Of a stretch of DNA of 6,157 nucleotides, positions 1-5,693 are shown one piece after another. Position numbers and translations under genes: made by a program. The notes beneath the pieces were generated by a model. That model was not told where the DNA came from and made no database searches. It was given only the letters and a program-made list of their open reading frames with translations. The stretch comes from Holosporales bacterium (GTDB taxonomy: Bacteria; Pseudomonadota; Alphaproteobacteria; RUG11792): positions 1 through 6,157 of the forward strand of contig JAIRZU010000033.1 of assembly GCA_031267075.1 (NCBI GenBank), written 5' to 3'. How positions within the stretch are numbered: position 1 is the stretch's first letter; the number at the start of each line of letters is the position of its first letter.

Positions 1-475
1 CTATTAGCACTATGGCAACTCCACCAAACTTGAGAGGTGTGAAAATGATACCAATGAGCTCAACGAGCTTCCCGGGATTCCAGGCAAACAAAACCATTAG
101 CGTGCAGTACACAGCGTTGAAAGCAAAGTTCGCGAGCTCCGGCATGACGACGTGCATCCCTCCGAATGACACATTGACATTCCTGGCGACAGCGCCGAAT
201 GGGCCTACGACAATCATTATCATAAACATCAATATCATAGTGACATGCTTCCCGACTGGCGCGAGGTACTTCTTGTACTCAGCATTAAACAACCCAGCTC
301 CGAAATATCCGCCGAGCGGAATAATGACTGCAGCACATATCCATCCAACCAAAGCCATATCCCAGTTAACGCAAAACTCTCGTCCAAGAGTAAGTGGGAA
401 TATCAGATTTCCGGATCCGAATAACATGGAGAATATCGCGAAACCGGCAACTATGGCCTTGCGGAATAAATTCAT
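1..475 (-). CDS. brnQ: Branched-chain amino acid transporter BrnQ (LIVCS family), N-terminal part
   Basis: Sodium/proton-coupled importer of leucine, isoleucine and valine in the inner membrane. Translating the minus strand from the ATG at 475-473 gives 158 uninterrupted codons that run off the left edge, so only the first third of a protein usually about 430 aa long is visible. Family signatures seen: FGSGNLIFPLTLG (about residues 19-31), matching the family's FGAGNLIFPP-type first-helix motif; GPFGAVARNVNVSF (91-104), the counterpart of GP..A.PRTA..SFE; and PGKLVELIGIIFTPLK (134-149), matching the PGKL..T.G..LTPLK motif. Four or five hydrophobic segments are apparent (about 8-30, 40-62, 78-97, 118-132, 138-158). 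The start is fixed because an in-frame TGA lies three codons upstream; the ribosome binding site is weak (TTGAAG). The gene is divergent from the secreted-protein gene at 717. Family assignment rests on recalled motif similarity. Confidence 0.85.
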   Translation of the reverse strand, partial: MNLFRKAIVAGFAIFSMLFGSGNLIFPLTLGREFCVNWDMALVGWICAAVIIPLGGYFGAGLFNAEYKKYLAPVGKHVTMILMFMIMIVVGPFGAVARNVNVSFGGMHVVMPELANFAFNAVYCTLMVLFAWNPGKLVELIGIIFTPLKFGGVAIVLI

Positions 476-491
476 AAAAAAACTTCAAAAT

Positions 492-532
492 GTGGGGGAA
501 CATCGCTATCAGTATACACATCCCTCCCCCAC
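492..532 (-). promoter_or_regulatory. Inverted repeat around a -10-like hexamer upstream of brnQ
   Basis: Perfect 8-bp arms GTGGGGGA (492-499) and TCCCCCAC (525-532) are separated by 25 bases. Almost at the centre, reading on the minus strand, is TATACT (516-511), a good -10 hexamer that would start a transcript near 504 with a leader of about 30 nt before the brnQ ATG. No convincing -35 is visible. The repeat could be an operator overlapping the brnQ promoter, or a hairpin if transcription starts further upstream. The rest of 476-716 is A/T-rich from about 610 onward and contains no gene. Confidence 0.35.
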
Positions 533-703
533 TAAGCCACCTAAAATTACTGGGACTCCGGGCTCGAAATGAACTGGCAACTGAAGGAGAACGATAGGGG
601 AAACGCGTAACATATCACCTCAAAATAATTTCAAACTTTAACTTTTTAGAAACCTTTTTCAGGTAGCATATTACATGCGAGGAAGCGCAAAATTTTTTAA
701 AGC

Positions 704-710
704 GGGAGGA
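704..710 (+). promoter_or_regulatory. Strong Shine-Dalgarno that decides the start at 717
   Basis: GGGAGGA lies six bases before ATG at 717-719. This near-consensus site is the main reason to believe the short signal-peptide ORF is the true 5' end of the following gene, rather than the GTG at 851, which has only a poorly spaced GAGG. Confidence 0.75.
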
Positions 711-716
711 ATCCTA

Positions 717-842
717 ATGAAAAGCAAAATGATAGCAGGATTGGTGGTAGCACTGTGTGTTACAGGAATGACAGAGGTGTATGGAAGCAGCGGAAGTGTA
801 CGGGAGCCGCGGAGTTCTAGAGAGAGAGAGAGAGATCTTTAG
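717..842 (+). CDS. Signal-peptide 5' segment of a repeat-interrupted secreted protein gene
   Basis: As written, this 41-codon frame starts at an ATG with an excellent ribosome binding site and stops at TAG 840-842 just past an AG repeat. The product has a classic export signal: basic MKSK, hydrophobic core MIAGLVVALCVTGM (residues 5-18), then TEVYG followed by SSGS, with a plausible signal peptidase I cut after Gly23. Cys14 is not in a proper lipobox (preceded by V-A-L), so a lipoprotein is unlikely. A 41-aa peptide that ends just after its signal sequence makes little sense alone. The long open frame at 851-1909 lies in another register, and removing one AG unit (2 nt) fuses the two without a stop. 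I read this as the 5' end of one 396-aa gene now out of frame: either a phase-variable gene in its OFF state or a frameshift. Confidence 0.6.
   Translation: MKSKMIAGLVVALCVTGMTEVYGSSGSVREPRSSRERERDL
819..835 (+). repeat. (AG)8 dinucleotide repeat, candidate phase-variation tract
   Basis: Eight AG units (819-834) plus a trailing A lie at codons 35-39 of the signal-peptide frame. With eight units the frame ends at TAG 840-842. With seven it reads Arg-Glu-Arg-Glu-Arg-Ser-Leu-Val-Glu-Asp and enters the 851-1909 frame. With nine it reaches a TGA at 844-846 (present coordinates). One register in three is therefore ON, as expected for slipped-strand contingency repeats. The repeat sits just after the predicted signal-peptide cleavage site, so length changes would add or remove only Arg/Glu residues near the mature N terminus. 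Confidence 0.75.
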
Positions 843-850
843 TTGAGGAT

Positions 851-1909
851 GTGCTAGGAGCAGTGGTGCCCAAAGTGATGGGAAGGGGTGTGAGCATTCC
901 CAGAACGCTATTCCAAGCAATCTCGCAAATCGGTGGCGGTGGTGGCTCCGACTGGGTAAAGGACACCGTCTTCAGAGCGGTGAGAGCAATTAGCAAAGCT
1001 ATTATCGGCCTACCTGACGAACTTGCAGAAATAGCTCCTGACATCCTCCTTACAGTGGTCTTCCAGTCGAATGGCCCGCTAAGAACCATCAACCCCTACA
1101 TTACAGGAAATACCTCAAAAGTCACGAGAGTGGCCACGCCCCTGTTCATGGCTGTGGTTCAGACAGACCGAGGAACACTCTGGTACAGCGCAATCAACAG
1201 CGTAGGCACACTGTACAGACAGACCACAGGCTTCGAGCTAATTGGCCAGACCGTCACTACTGCCAATTTTGCGGACACGTTAAAAGAGTTGATCGATAGC
1301 TGTGAGGGTGTGATCAGAGCAATTGGAATGTCAGCAGCAGCAAACGACGTGAACAGCGTGCGGCTGGCGATCCCGGAAGACACGATAGCCGAGGCACTCG
1401 AACCGTACAACATACCCTCGGGGGCGGGACTGACCGGGGGCGATAAAACGAAGTACGATGCTGCCCTAGCACACATCACCAGCATATTGGAGACAGCCTA
1501 TGGCCTGCGAGAAGTTGATAGGATGCTGGCCAAAGTAGGAGACGAGAAAGACGTCGGCCTCAAACTGCCCATACTACTGGAAGAGTGGACAACATTGCCG
1601 TCGAGTGGAGACAGGGGATACAGCGGCCCACAAGCGACAGGCTACGACGAGGTAGCTGAAGCCCATAATGAACTAGTCCAACAATACAACGGCAACATCC
1701 AAACCTACAACGACGCAGCAACAAGATACAACGGAGAGATAGACCGAGCCATAGCATATAACGCGGAAATAGCAGAGTGCAAGGAGCAGGTTCAGCAAGC
1801 GAGAGAAAGGATCGGAGCACTGTACTACACGATCGCGACGTATGTATACGACGCGAACTTACGCACACCATTCGAACGGGCCAACACCATGTTCGACAGC
1901 CAGAAGTAA
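851..1909 (+). CDS. Unrecognised protein, main body of the repeat-interrupted secreted gene
   Basis: 352 codons from a GTG to TAA 1907-1909. I recognise no family. Visible features: a hydrophobic, Gly-rich N-terminal part with QIGGGGGSDW (about 27-35); a mixed alpha/beta-looking middle; two cysteines (about 151 and 310); and a polar C-terminal segment (about 265-330) rich in Gln, Glu, Ala and Arg that should form a coiled coil, with Tyr-Asn pairs at about 279, 286, 293 and 303. The frame is open back to TAG 818-820, inside the AG repeat. The GTG start has only GAGG two bases upstream, so it is probably not the natural start. In the seven-unit register the protein gains an N-terminal signal peptide and becomes 396 aa (add 44 to these positions). 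It would then be exported, plausibly to the periplasm or cell surface; its function is unknown. An unprocessed short form from the GTG by re-initiation, eight bases after the upstream stop, is possible but speculative. Confidence 0.7.
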   Translation: MLGAVVPKVMGRGVSIPRTLFQAISQIGGGGGSDWVKDTVFRAVRAISKAIIGLPDELAEIAPDILLTVVFQSNGPLRTINPYITGNTSKVTRVATPLFMAVVQTDRGTLWYSAINSVGTLYRQTTGFELIGQTVTTANFADTLKELIDSCEGVIRAIGMSAAANDVNSVRLAIPEDTIAEALEPYNIPSGAGLTGGDKTKYDAALAHITSILETAYGLREVDRMLAKVGDEKDVGLKLPILLEEWTTLPSSGDRGYSGPQATGYDEVAEAHNELVQQYNGNIQTYNDAATRYNGEIDRAIAYNAEIAECKEQVQQARERIGALYYTIATYVYDANLRTPFERANTMFDSQK

Positions 1910-1930
1910 GCGGTATCTACAGCTCAGCGA

Positions 1931-1957
1931 GAGTGAGTGCCCCTATGGTACTCACTC
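1931..1957 (+). terminator. Hairpin after the secreted-protein gene
   Basis: Arms GAGTGAGTGCC (1931-1941) and GGTACTCACTC (1947-1957) pair over 11 positions (one G-T wobble) around a 5-base loop, starting 21 bases after the stop. There is no T tract behind it, so it is not a canonical intrinsic terminator. It may protect the 3' end of the mRNA or act with Rho. The stem is clear; its role is inferred. Confidence 0.5.
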
Positions 1958-1959
1958 CT

Positions 1960-2015
1960 GCCGGGAGAATAGCTCAGGGGTACGCTGCGGCCGAATCCTG
2001 TGCTACAATGCCGGC
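1960..2015 (+). other. tRNA-like fragment without a complete cloverleaf
   Basis: GCCGG (1960-1964) can pair with CCGGC (2011-2015). Between them lies AGAATAGCTCAGGGGTA, which closely resembles the acceptor/D-arm start of a bacterial tRNA, and CCGAATCC, which resembles the T-loop of one. There is no room for an anticodon arm (only 56 bases), the expected GAGC partner of the GCTC D-stem is absent, and no CCA follows. It may be a decayed tRNA, an RNA structure in the glmM leader, or coincidence. Confidence 0.2.
2001..2009 (+). promoter_or_regulatory. Extended -10 promoter element for glmM
   Basis: TG-C-TACAAT is a good extended -10 element. No recognisable -35 hexamer lies 16-18 bases upstream, which extended -10 promoters can tolerate. 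Transcription would begin near 2016 and give a leader of about 28 nt before the glmM ATG. It lies downstream of the hairpin at 1931-1957, so glmM is probably transcribed independently of the preceding gene. Confidence 0.4.
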
Positions 2016-2043
2016 AGCTGAGGTGTGTGGTTAGAATACAGGA

Positions 2044-3366
2044 ATGCGGAGCAACATCTTTGGGACTGATGGAGTTAGGGGGCGAGCGAATGAAGGCTTT
2101 ATAACTCCTGAGAATGCGATGAAACTGGCGGTCTCAGCTGCTAACTACTACAGCGAGGCGAAGCGCAAAACCGCTGGTAGCAAATTCACGGTAGTCATAG
2201 GCAAGGATACGAGGCTATCTGGGTATATGCTAGAGCCAGCCCTAACGGCAGGCTTCATAGCTGCAGGAGCGAATGTGATGTTGCTTGGCCCGATCCCAAC
2301 TCCAGGAGTTGCCTTCATTACGAAATCTCTCAGGGCTGATCTGGGGGTAGTAATATCAGCATCCCACAACCCATACCAGGATAACGGAATTAAGTTCTTC
2401 AATGCTGACGGCTTCAAAATCACCGTTGATGATGAGATGAAAATCAGCGACATGTTCTGGGGGCAGCAGAAGCTAACGCAAACCGAAACTATGGGAAAGG
2501 CCTGGAGACTCGATGGAGCCGCTGGCCGGTACGTTGAATTTGCCAAGCGGTCATTCCCAAGGGAGCTGAGTCTAGCAGGCATGAAGATAGCAGTCGATAC
2601 TGCAAACGGTGCCGCTTACAAAGTGGCTCCCCAAGTGCTCTGGGAGCTCGGTGCCGATGTGATCAAGGTTGGGAATTCCCCGGATGGATTGAACATAAAC
2701 AAAGGCTGCGGGGTAGTAGATACGACGCGGCTGCAAAAGGCAGTTCTAGACAGTGGAGCCTGTATCGGGATAGCTCTCGATGGCGATGCCGACAGGGTTG
2801 CAATCGTTGATGAAACTGGTAACATGATTGATGGAGATTACCTCCTGGCTGCAATTGCTACATCATGGCAACGCACCGAGAAACTGCAGGGTAACACGGT
2901 AGTCGCGACGATCATGTCGAACCTCGGCATGGAGAGGTACCTCAATTCAATAGGGCTAAATCTGGTGAGGACGGATGTCGGCGATAAATACGTTCTGCAG
3001 AAGATGCTTGAAATCGGTGCTAACATCGGCGGTGAGCAATCTGGCCATATAATCCCAATTGACTACTCATCGACTGGGGATGGGATAGTGGCCGCCCTTC
3101 AAATCCTGGCATACATCAGGACTGAAGGGATACGAGCAAGCTCAATCAGAAACCTGTATACTCCATTGCCAAACATGATGAGGAGTATCCCAATTGACTC
3201 ATGCCAATCCCTGGAGAGGTGCAGGGAACTGGGAGAGAGTATCGTCGGCCAGGCTGGCCGAGTCATCATCAGAAAATCTGGAACTGAACCCGTCGTCAGA
3301 ATATTGATTGAGGCGGAATCGGCAGATCTTGTAAACTCAGCTGTAGCCGCCCTCTGCGGGGTGTAG
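2044..3366 (+). CDS. glmM: Phosphoglucosamine mutase GlmM
   Basis: Cytoplasmic alpha-D-phosphohexomutase that converts glucosamine-6-phosphate to glucosamine-1-phosphate, the step before GlmU in UDP-GlcNAc synthesis for peptidoglycan and lipid A. The 440-aa product is close to the 445 aa of E. coli GlmM. Motifs in order: FGTDGVRG near the N terminus (6-13); the active-site loop VISASHNP with phosphoserine Ser107; the Mg-binding loop DGDADR (246-251, Asp246/248/250); the sugar-binding loop GGEQSGH (329-335); and the phosphate-binding loop RKSGTEPVVRI (410-420). All catalytic motifs are intact. The ATG is the only reasonable start: an in-frame TAG lies at 2032-2034 and the FGTDG motif begins at residue 6, as in the family. 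The Shine-Dalgarno is poor, since AGGA directly abuts the ATG and GAGGTG lies about 17 bases away, so translation may be inefficient or leader-dependent. The gene converges on rho. Confidence 0.97.
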   Translation: MRSNIFGTDGVRGRANEGFITPENAMKLAVSAANYYSEAKRKTAGSKFTVVIGKDTRLSGYMLEPALTAGFIAAGANVMLLGPIPTPGVAFITKSLRADLGVVISASHNPYQDNGIKFFNADGFKITVDDEMKISDMFWGQQKLTQTETMGKAWRLDGAAGRYVEFAKRSFPRELSLAGMKIAVDTANGAAYKVAPQVLWELGADVIKVGNSPDGLNINKGCGVVDTTRLQKAVLDSGACIGIALDGDADRVAIVDETGNMIDGDYLLAAIATSWQRTEKLQGNTVVATIMSNLGMERYLNSIGLNLVRTDVGDKYVLQKMLEIGANIGGEQSGHIIPIDYSSTGDGIVAALQILAYIRTEGIRASSIRNLYTPLPNMMRSIPIDSCQSLERCRELGESIVGQAGRVIIRKSGTEPVVRILIEAESADLVNSAVAALCGV

Positions 3367-3373
3367 GTTCGAT

Positions 3374-3631
3374 ATGTCACTGGACCCCTCTCAAAACCTT
3401 CAGAATCAGAACTTATCAAAATCCCCCCCCCCTCAACATCTCTACGAAATGCAAGAAGTATCTCCTCCTGTAGAAAATATAAATCCTCATACCCCACTTA
3501 TCCACGGCATATCTCTCCTTATCAAGAACGCGTTAACGTTTTTTAAATCTTTTTATGATATGCTGAGGCTATGCCGTTGCATAGGCGCGAGTGGTGAGGT
3601 GCTGATCCCCACAGAGGCGGGCGGGGGTTAG
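3374..3631 (+). CDS. Doubtful 85-codon ORF after glmM containing a C10 tract
   Basis: ATG at 3374 lies seven bases after the glmM stop with only TAGG as a possible ribosome binding site; the frame closes at TAG 3629-3631. The product is Asn/Gln/Pro-rich at first, then has a hydrophobic stretch (about 45-65) and an unconvincing Gly-rich end. No family is recognised. Its codons 17-20 are made by a run of ten Cs, so a change in tract length would truncate it or shift it to another reading frame. I think it is more likely non-coding intergenic sequence, but it is the only plus-strand frame of note here. Confidence 0.18.
   Translation: MSLDPSQNLQNQNLSKSPPPQHLYEMQEVSPPVENINPHTPLIHGISLLIKNALTFFKSFYDMLRLCRCIGASGEVLIPTEAGGG
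3423..3432. repeat. C10 homopolymer
   Basis: Ten consecutive cytosines (G10 on the minus strand), the longest homopolymer I noticed in the window, 57 bases past glmM. Such tracts are prone to length change by slippage. It lies inside doubtful short frames on both strands and may simply be a mutable intergenic tract. Confidence 0.85.
3524..3544 (+). terminator. Weak terminator-like element downstream of glmM
   Basis: A stem of about 7 bp (AAGAACG at 3524-3530 with CGTTTTT at 3537-3543, one G-T wobble, loop 3531-3536) runs into six Ts at 3539-3544. The stem is A/T-rich and partly built from the T run, so it is weak. It is about 160 bases after the glmM stop and could end that transcript. Other short hairpins nearby are CTATGC/GCATAG at 3569-3584 and TAGGG/CCCTA at 3629-3642. 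Confidence 0.3.
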
Positions 3632-3692
3632 GGATGGCCCTAGGGTAGCACAAAAAAGTTAAAAAACCGTTAATTTTGGAAAATAAATTCTC

Positions 3693-3717
3693 GGCAGGTT
3701 TTCCGCTAACTCCTGCC
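3693..3717 (-). terminator. Hairpin downstream of rho
   Basis: Perfect 6-bp arms GGCAGG (3693-3698) and CCTGCC (3712-3717) with a 13-base loop lie about 105 bases past the rho stop. On the minus strand the stem is followed by GAGAATTTATTTT, and further on by two TTTTTT runs at 3662-3651, so rho transcripts may end here. The interval 3367-3822 between the convergent genes otherwise shows no convincing gene; it also carries the small palindrome TCTCT-G-AGAGA at 3739-3749. Confidence 0.35.
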
Positions 3718-3822
3718 AAAAACCCTTCAAAACCAGAATCTCTGAGAGAACCCGCTGAGTAACTCGAGCACCGGATCGGCGCATGAAGAAACTGATTGTG
3801 GATGGTTTGGCAAGAGGTATAT

Positions 3823-5091
3823 TTACGCATTCATCGAGTTAAAGAAGTCATCATTCGTCTTGGAGAACTTGAGTTTCTCGACGAGGAACTCCATGGCTTC
3901 CGTCGTTCCCATTGGATTTAGGATGCGCCTCAGTATCCACATCTTTGACATCTTCGCCTTATCCTTCACGAGAAGTTCCTCCTTGCGAGTTCCAGACCTA
4001 TTGATATCTATCGCTGGGAAGACCCGTTTATCTGACAGCTTCCTATCCAAGATTATCTCAGAGTTACCAGTTCCCTTGAACTCCTCGAAGATCACATCAT
4101 CCATCCTAGAGCCAGTCTCAACGAGGGCTGTAGCTATGATGGTGAGAGAGCCGCCATCCTCCGTATTCCTAGCCGCCCCAAAAAACCTCTTTGGCCTCTG
4201 GAGGGCGTTTGAATCTATACCACCAGTTAGAACCTTTCCAGATGAGGGGACGACCGTATTGTAAGCCCTCGCCAATCTCGTTATGGAGTCTAGGAGGATT
4301 ACGACATCTCTCTTATGTTCCACCAGCCGCTTCGCCTTTTCGATTATCATTTCCGTTACCTGAACGTGCCTCGAAGCCGGTTCGTCGAATGTTGAGCTGA
4401 TTACCTCTCCGTCAACTGACCTCTGCATATCCGTCACCTCTTCAGGTCTCTCGTCGATCAGCAGGACTATGAGGTACACATCCGGAAATTTAGTCGTGAT
4501 CGACTTGGCGATTGTCTGGAGCATGACAGTCTTCCCGGTTCTGGGTGGCGCAACTATCAAGGCTCTCTGCCCCTTTCCTATCGGCGCTACCAGGTCAATC
4601 ACCCTCTGTGTAAGGCATGCTCCGCCACTCTTCGTCTCATTAGGTAACTCCAAACTCAGCATCGAATCTGGATACAGCGGGGTTAGGTTATCGAAGTTCG
4701 TACGGCGCCTGATATTCTCAGTATCCTCGAAATTCACAGCCGTAATCCTTGTGACCGAGAAATACCTCTCAGACTCCTTCGGCGCCTTGATCTGGCACTC
4801 GACTGTATCACCAGTCTTCAGGCCAAATCTCTTAACAAACGAAGGGGAGACGTACACATCGTCCGGTCCCGGGAGATAGTTGGATTCCGGAGACCTAAGG
4901 AACCCAAACCCTTCTTGGAGGATCTCTAAAACGCCCATACTTGATATGGGGATATCGGCCTCCGAGACTTTCTTTAGTATCGAGAAAACAAGATCCTGTT
5001 TCCTCATAGTGTGCGGATTTTCAACATTGTGCTCAGCGGCATAATCCAGCAAAGCGGACAGTGGTTTTAATTTTAGTTCTTGAAGATTCAT
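3823..5091 (-). CDS. rho: Transcription termination factor Rho
   Basis: Hexameric RNA-dependent ATPase/helicase that ends transcription at untranslated, C-rich RNA. The 422-aa product aligns along its whole length with E. coli Rho (419 aa). Regions: N-terminal helical domain beginning MNLQELK; RNA-binding cold-shock-like domain with GFGFLR (61-66) and GPDDVYVSPS (75-84); Walker A APPRTGKT (181-188, Lys187), with Arg-Thr where E. coli has Lys-Ala; DERPEEVT (213-220); Walker B VVILLDS (263-269); Q-loop SGKVLTGG (284-291); R-loop EEFKGTGN (336-343); C terminus FSKTNDDFF as in E. coli. The start at 5091 is chosen because the family begins there and AAGGAT precedes it at good spacing. The frame stays open 26 codons further upstream (to 5169), but those residues match nothing in the family and overlap the rpmE promoter. 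It is divergent from rpmE and convergent with glmM. Confidence 0.97.
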   Translation of the reverse strand: MNLQELKLKPLSALLDYAAEHNVENPHTMRKQDLVFSILKKVSEADIPISSMGVLEILQEGFGFLRSPESNYLPGPDDVYVSPSFVKRFGLKTGDTVECQIKAPKESERYFSVTRITAVNFEDTENIRRRTNFDNLTPLYPDSMLSLELPNETKSGGACLTQRVIDLVAPIGKGQRALIVAPPRTGKTVMLQTIAKSITTKFPDVYLIVLLIDERPEEVTDMQRSVDGEVISSTFDEPASRHVQVTEMIIEKAKRLVEHKRDVVILLDSITRLARAYNTVVPSSGKVLTGGIDSNALQRPKRFFGAARNTEDGGSLTIIATALVETGSRMDDVIFEEFKGTGNSEIILDRKLSDKRVFPAIDINRSGTRKEELLVKDKAKMSKMWILRRILNPMGTTEAMEFLVEKLKFSKTNDDFFNSMNA

Positions 5092-5095
5092 TTTT

Positions 5096-5101
5096 ATCCT
5101 T
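5096..5101 (-). promoter_or_regulatory. Ribosome binding site of rho
   Basis: On the minus strand AAGGAT lies four bases (five from the core GGA-T) before the ATG at 5091. It supports the 422-aa start over the longer open frame to 5169. No clear sigma-70 promoter for rho is visible between it and rpmE. Confidence 0.65.
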
Positions 5102-5123
5102 AATACAAAATTTACATGAGAAC

Positions 5124-5169
5124 CTTGCGCGGCGCGAAGAAACCAGTTGACCTCTTGCGCGAATCGCAA
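5124..5169. promoter_or_regulatory. Direct and inverted repeats in the rho-rpmE control region
   Basis: CTTGCGCG occurs at 5124-5131 and 5154-5161, exactly 30 bp apart (about three helical turns). The second copy is part of an inverted repeat TTGCG-CGAAT-CGCAA (5155-5169) that fills most of the spacer between the -35 and -10 of the rpmE promoter. The first copy can also fold with GCGCGAAG just after it. This is where a repressor would bind to control rpmE and possibly rho. No regulator can be named. Confidence 0.4.
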
Positions 5170-5175
5170 TATGAT
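5147..5175 (+). promoter_or_regulatory. Sigma-70 promoter of rpmE
   Basis: TTGACC (5147-5152), a 17-bp spacer and TATGAT (5170-5175) are near-consensus -35 and -10 boxes. Transcription should start near 5182, giving a leader of about 44 nt before the rpmE ATG. The leader holds two T6 runs and a minimal frame ATG-AAA-TAA (5202-5210). Confidence 0.75.
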
Positions 5176-5225
5176 ACAAGCGTACTCTTTTTTCTGACCA
5201 TATGAAATAACTTTTTTGGTGCCGT

Positions 5226-5444
5226 ATGAAAAAAAATATTCACCCAGATTATCACACTATCCTGGTCGCCCTAACGAACGGAGAGACGTTCGAGACGAAG
5301 TCCGTATATGGGAAGGAAGGGGATACTATAAACCTTGATATCGATCCTCTGACGCATCCTGCATGGACTGGAGCTGGAAGGAAGCTTGTAGACTCCGCAG
5401 GCCAAATCAGCAAGTTCAATAAGAGATACAGCATAAAGTCGTAG
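5226..5444 (+). CDS. rpmE: 50S ribosomal protein L31, cysteine-free alphaproteobacterial type
   Basis: Large-subunit protein L31, which bridges the central protuberance and the small subunit. The 72-aa product begins MKKNIHPDYH and carries YGKEGDTINLDIDP (28-41), HPAWTG (44-49) and the C-terminal SKFNKRY (62-68), the pattern of alphaproteobacterial L31. It has no cysteine, so it lacks the zinc-binding CxxC motifs of the E. coli type; as I recall, that is normal for this group and not a defect. The ribosome binding site is weak (GGTG), yet the upstream promoter is strong. Its own promoter lies between it and rho, and it stands alone with no co-directed gene following. Confidence 0.95.
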   Translation: MKKNIHPDYHTILVALTNGETFETKSVYGKEGDTINLDIDPLTHPAWTGAGRKLVDSAGQISKFNKRYSIKS

Positions 5445-5482
5445 GTGACATTCTTGAGGCTGTATACCGCATTCGAGAGTTT

Positions 5483-5665
5483 TCAGCCAAAGATAGATGA
5501 AGCGTCATCACTCAACTTGATCCAGCCATCATATTCAGCAACGATGCACCACAGCTTGGGCATCCGTTCTAACATCTGTTTTGAATGGCTGACTACCTTG
5601 GTTCTCCGTGTCATACGTCCCAGATAGTGTCTTGTGTTGCTGTAATTCATGTTGGGATTCTCCAT
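5483..5665 (-). pseudogene. Probable C-terminal remnant of an IS1-family transposase
   Basis: A 60-codon frame (open about 10 codons further upstream to TAA 5698-5696) contains NTRHYLGRMTRRTKVVSHSK (residues 9-28). This resembles the C-terminal motif of IS1-family DDE transposases, N..RHYLARF.R(R/K)T...SKS, which holds the end of the catalytic domain. The rest, including the catalytic Asp residues, is absent, and no ribosome binding site precedes the ATG. I saw no terminal inverted repeats or target duplication, so the element's borders cannot be drawn. It is most likely a dead fragment left after deletion. The similarity is from memory of motifs; a chance match or an uncharacterised small protein remains possible. 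Confidence 0.45.
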
Positions 5666-5678
5666 ATTTAATACACTT

Positions 5679-5693
5679 GCGCTATTGTAGCGC
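5679..5693. repeat. Short perfect hairpin GCGCTA-TTG-TAGCGC
   Basis: Six-bp arms at 5679-5684 and 5688-5693 with a 3-base loop. On the minus strand it overlaps the -10 hexamer of the promoter at 5684-5712, so it could be an operator or a remnant of an insertion-sequence end. There is no T tract on either side. Confidence 0.4.

Noticed and set aside
12..572. 186-codon plus-strand frame
   Set aside because: It is antisense to the clearly recognisable BrnQ reading frame, has no ribosome binding site, and its composition reflects the complement of membrane-helix codons.
717..760. Lipoprotein signal (Cys14 after hydrophobic residues)
   Set aside because: The residues before Cys14 are V-A-L; a lipobox needs Gly, Ala or Ser at -1, so an ordinary signal peptidase I site after Gly23 fits better.
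1777..2034. 85-codon plus-strand frame between the secreted gene and glmM
   Set aside because: It overlaps the secreted-protein gene out of frame, reads through the hairpin and the tRNA-like segment, and has no ribosome binding site.
2148..2582. 144-codon minus-strand frame inside glmM
   Set aside because: Purely antisense to conserved GlmM coding sequence with no initiation signals.
3543..3830. 95-codon minus-strand frame overlapping the rho 3' end
   Set aside because: No ribosome binding site, starts inside rho, low-complexity unlike the other genes, and crosses the terminator-like hairpins.
5092..5169. 26-residue N-terminal extension of Rho
   Set aside because: The family starts at MNLQELK (5091) with a good ribosome binding site; the extension has no family match and overlaps the rpmE promoter.
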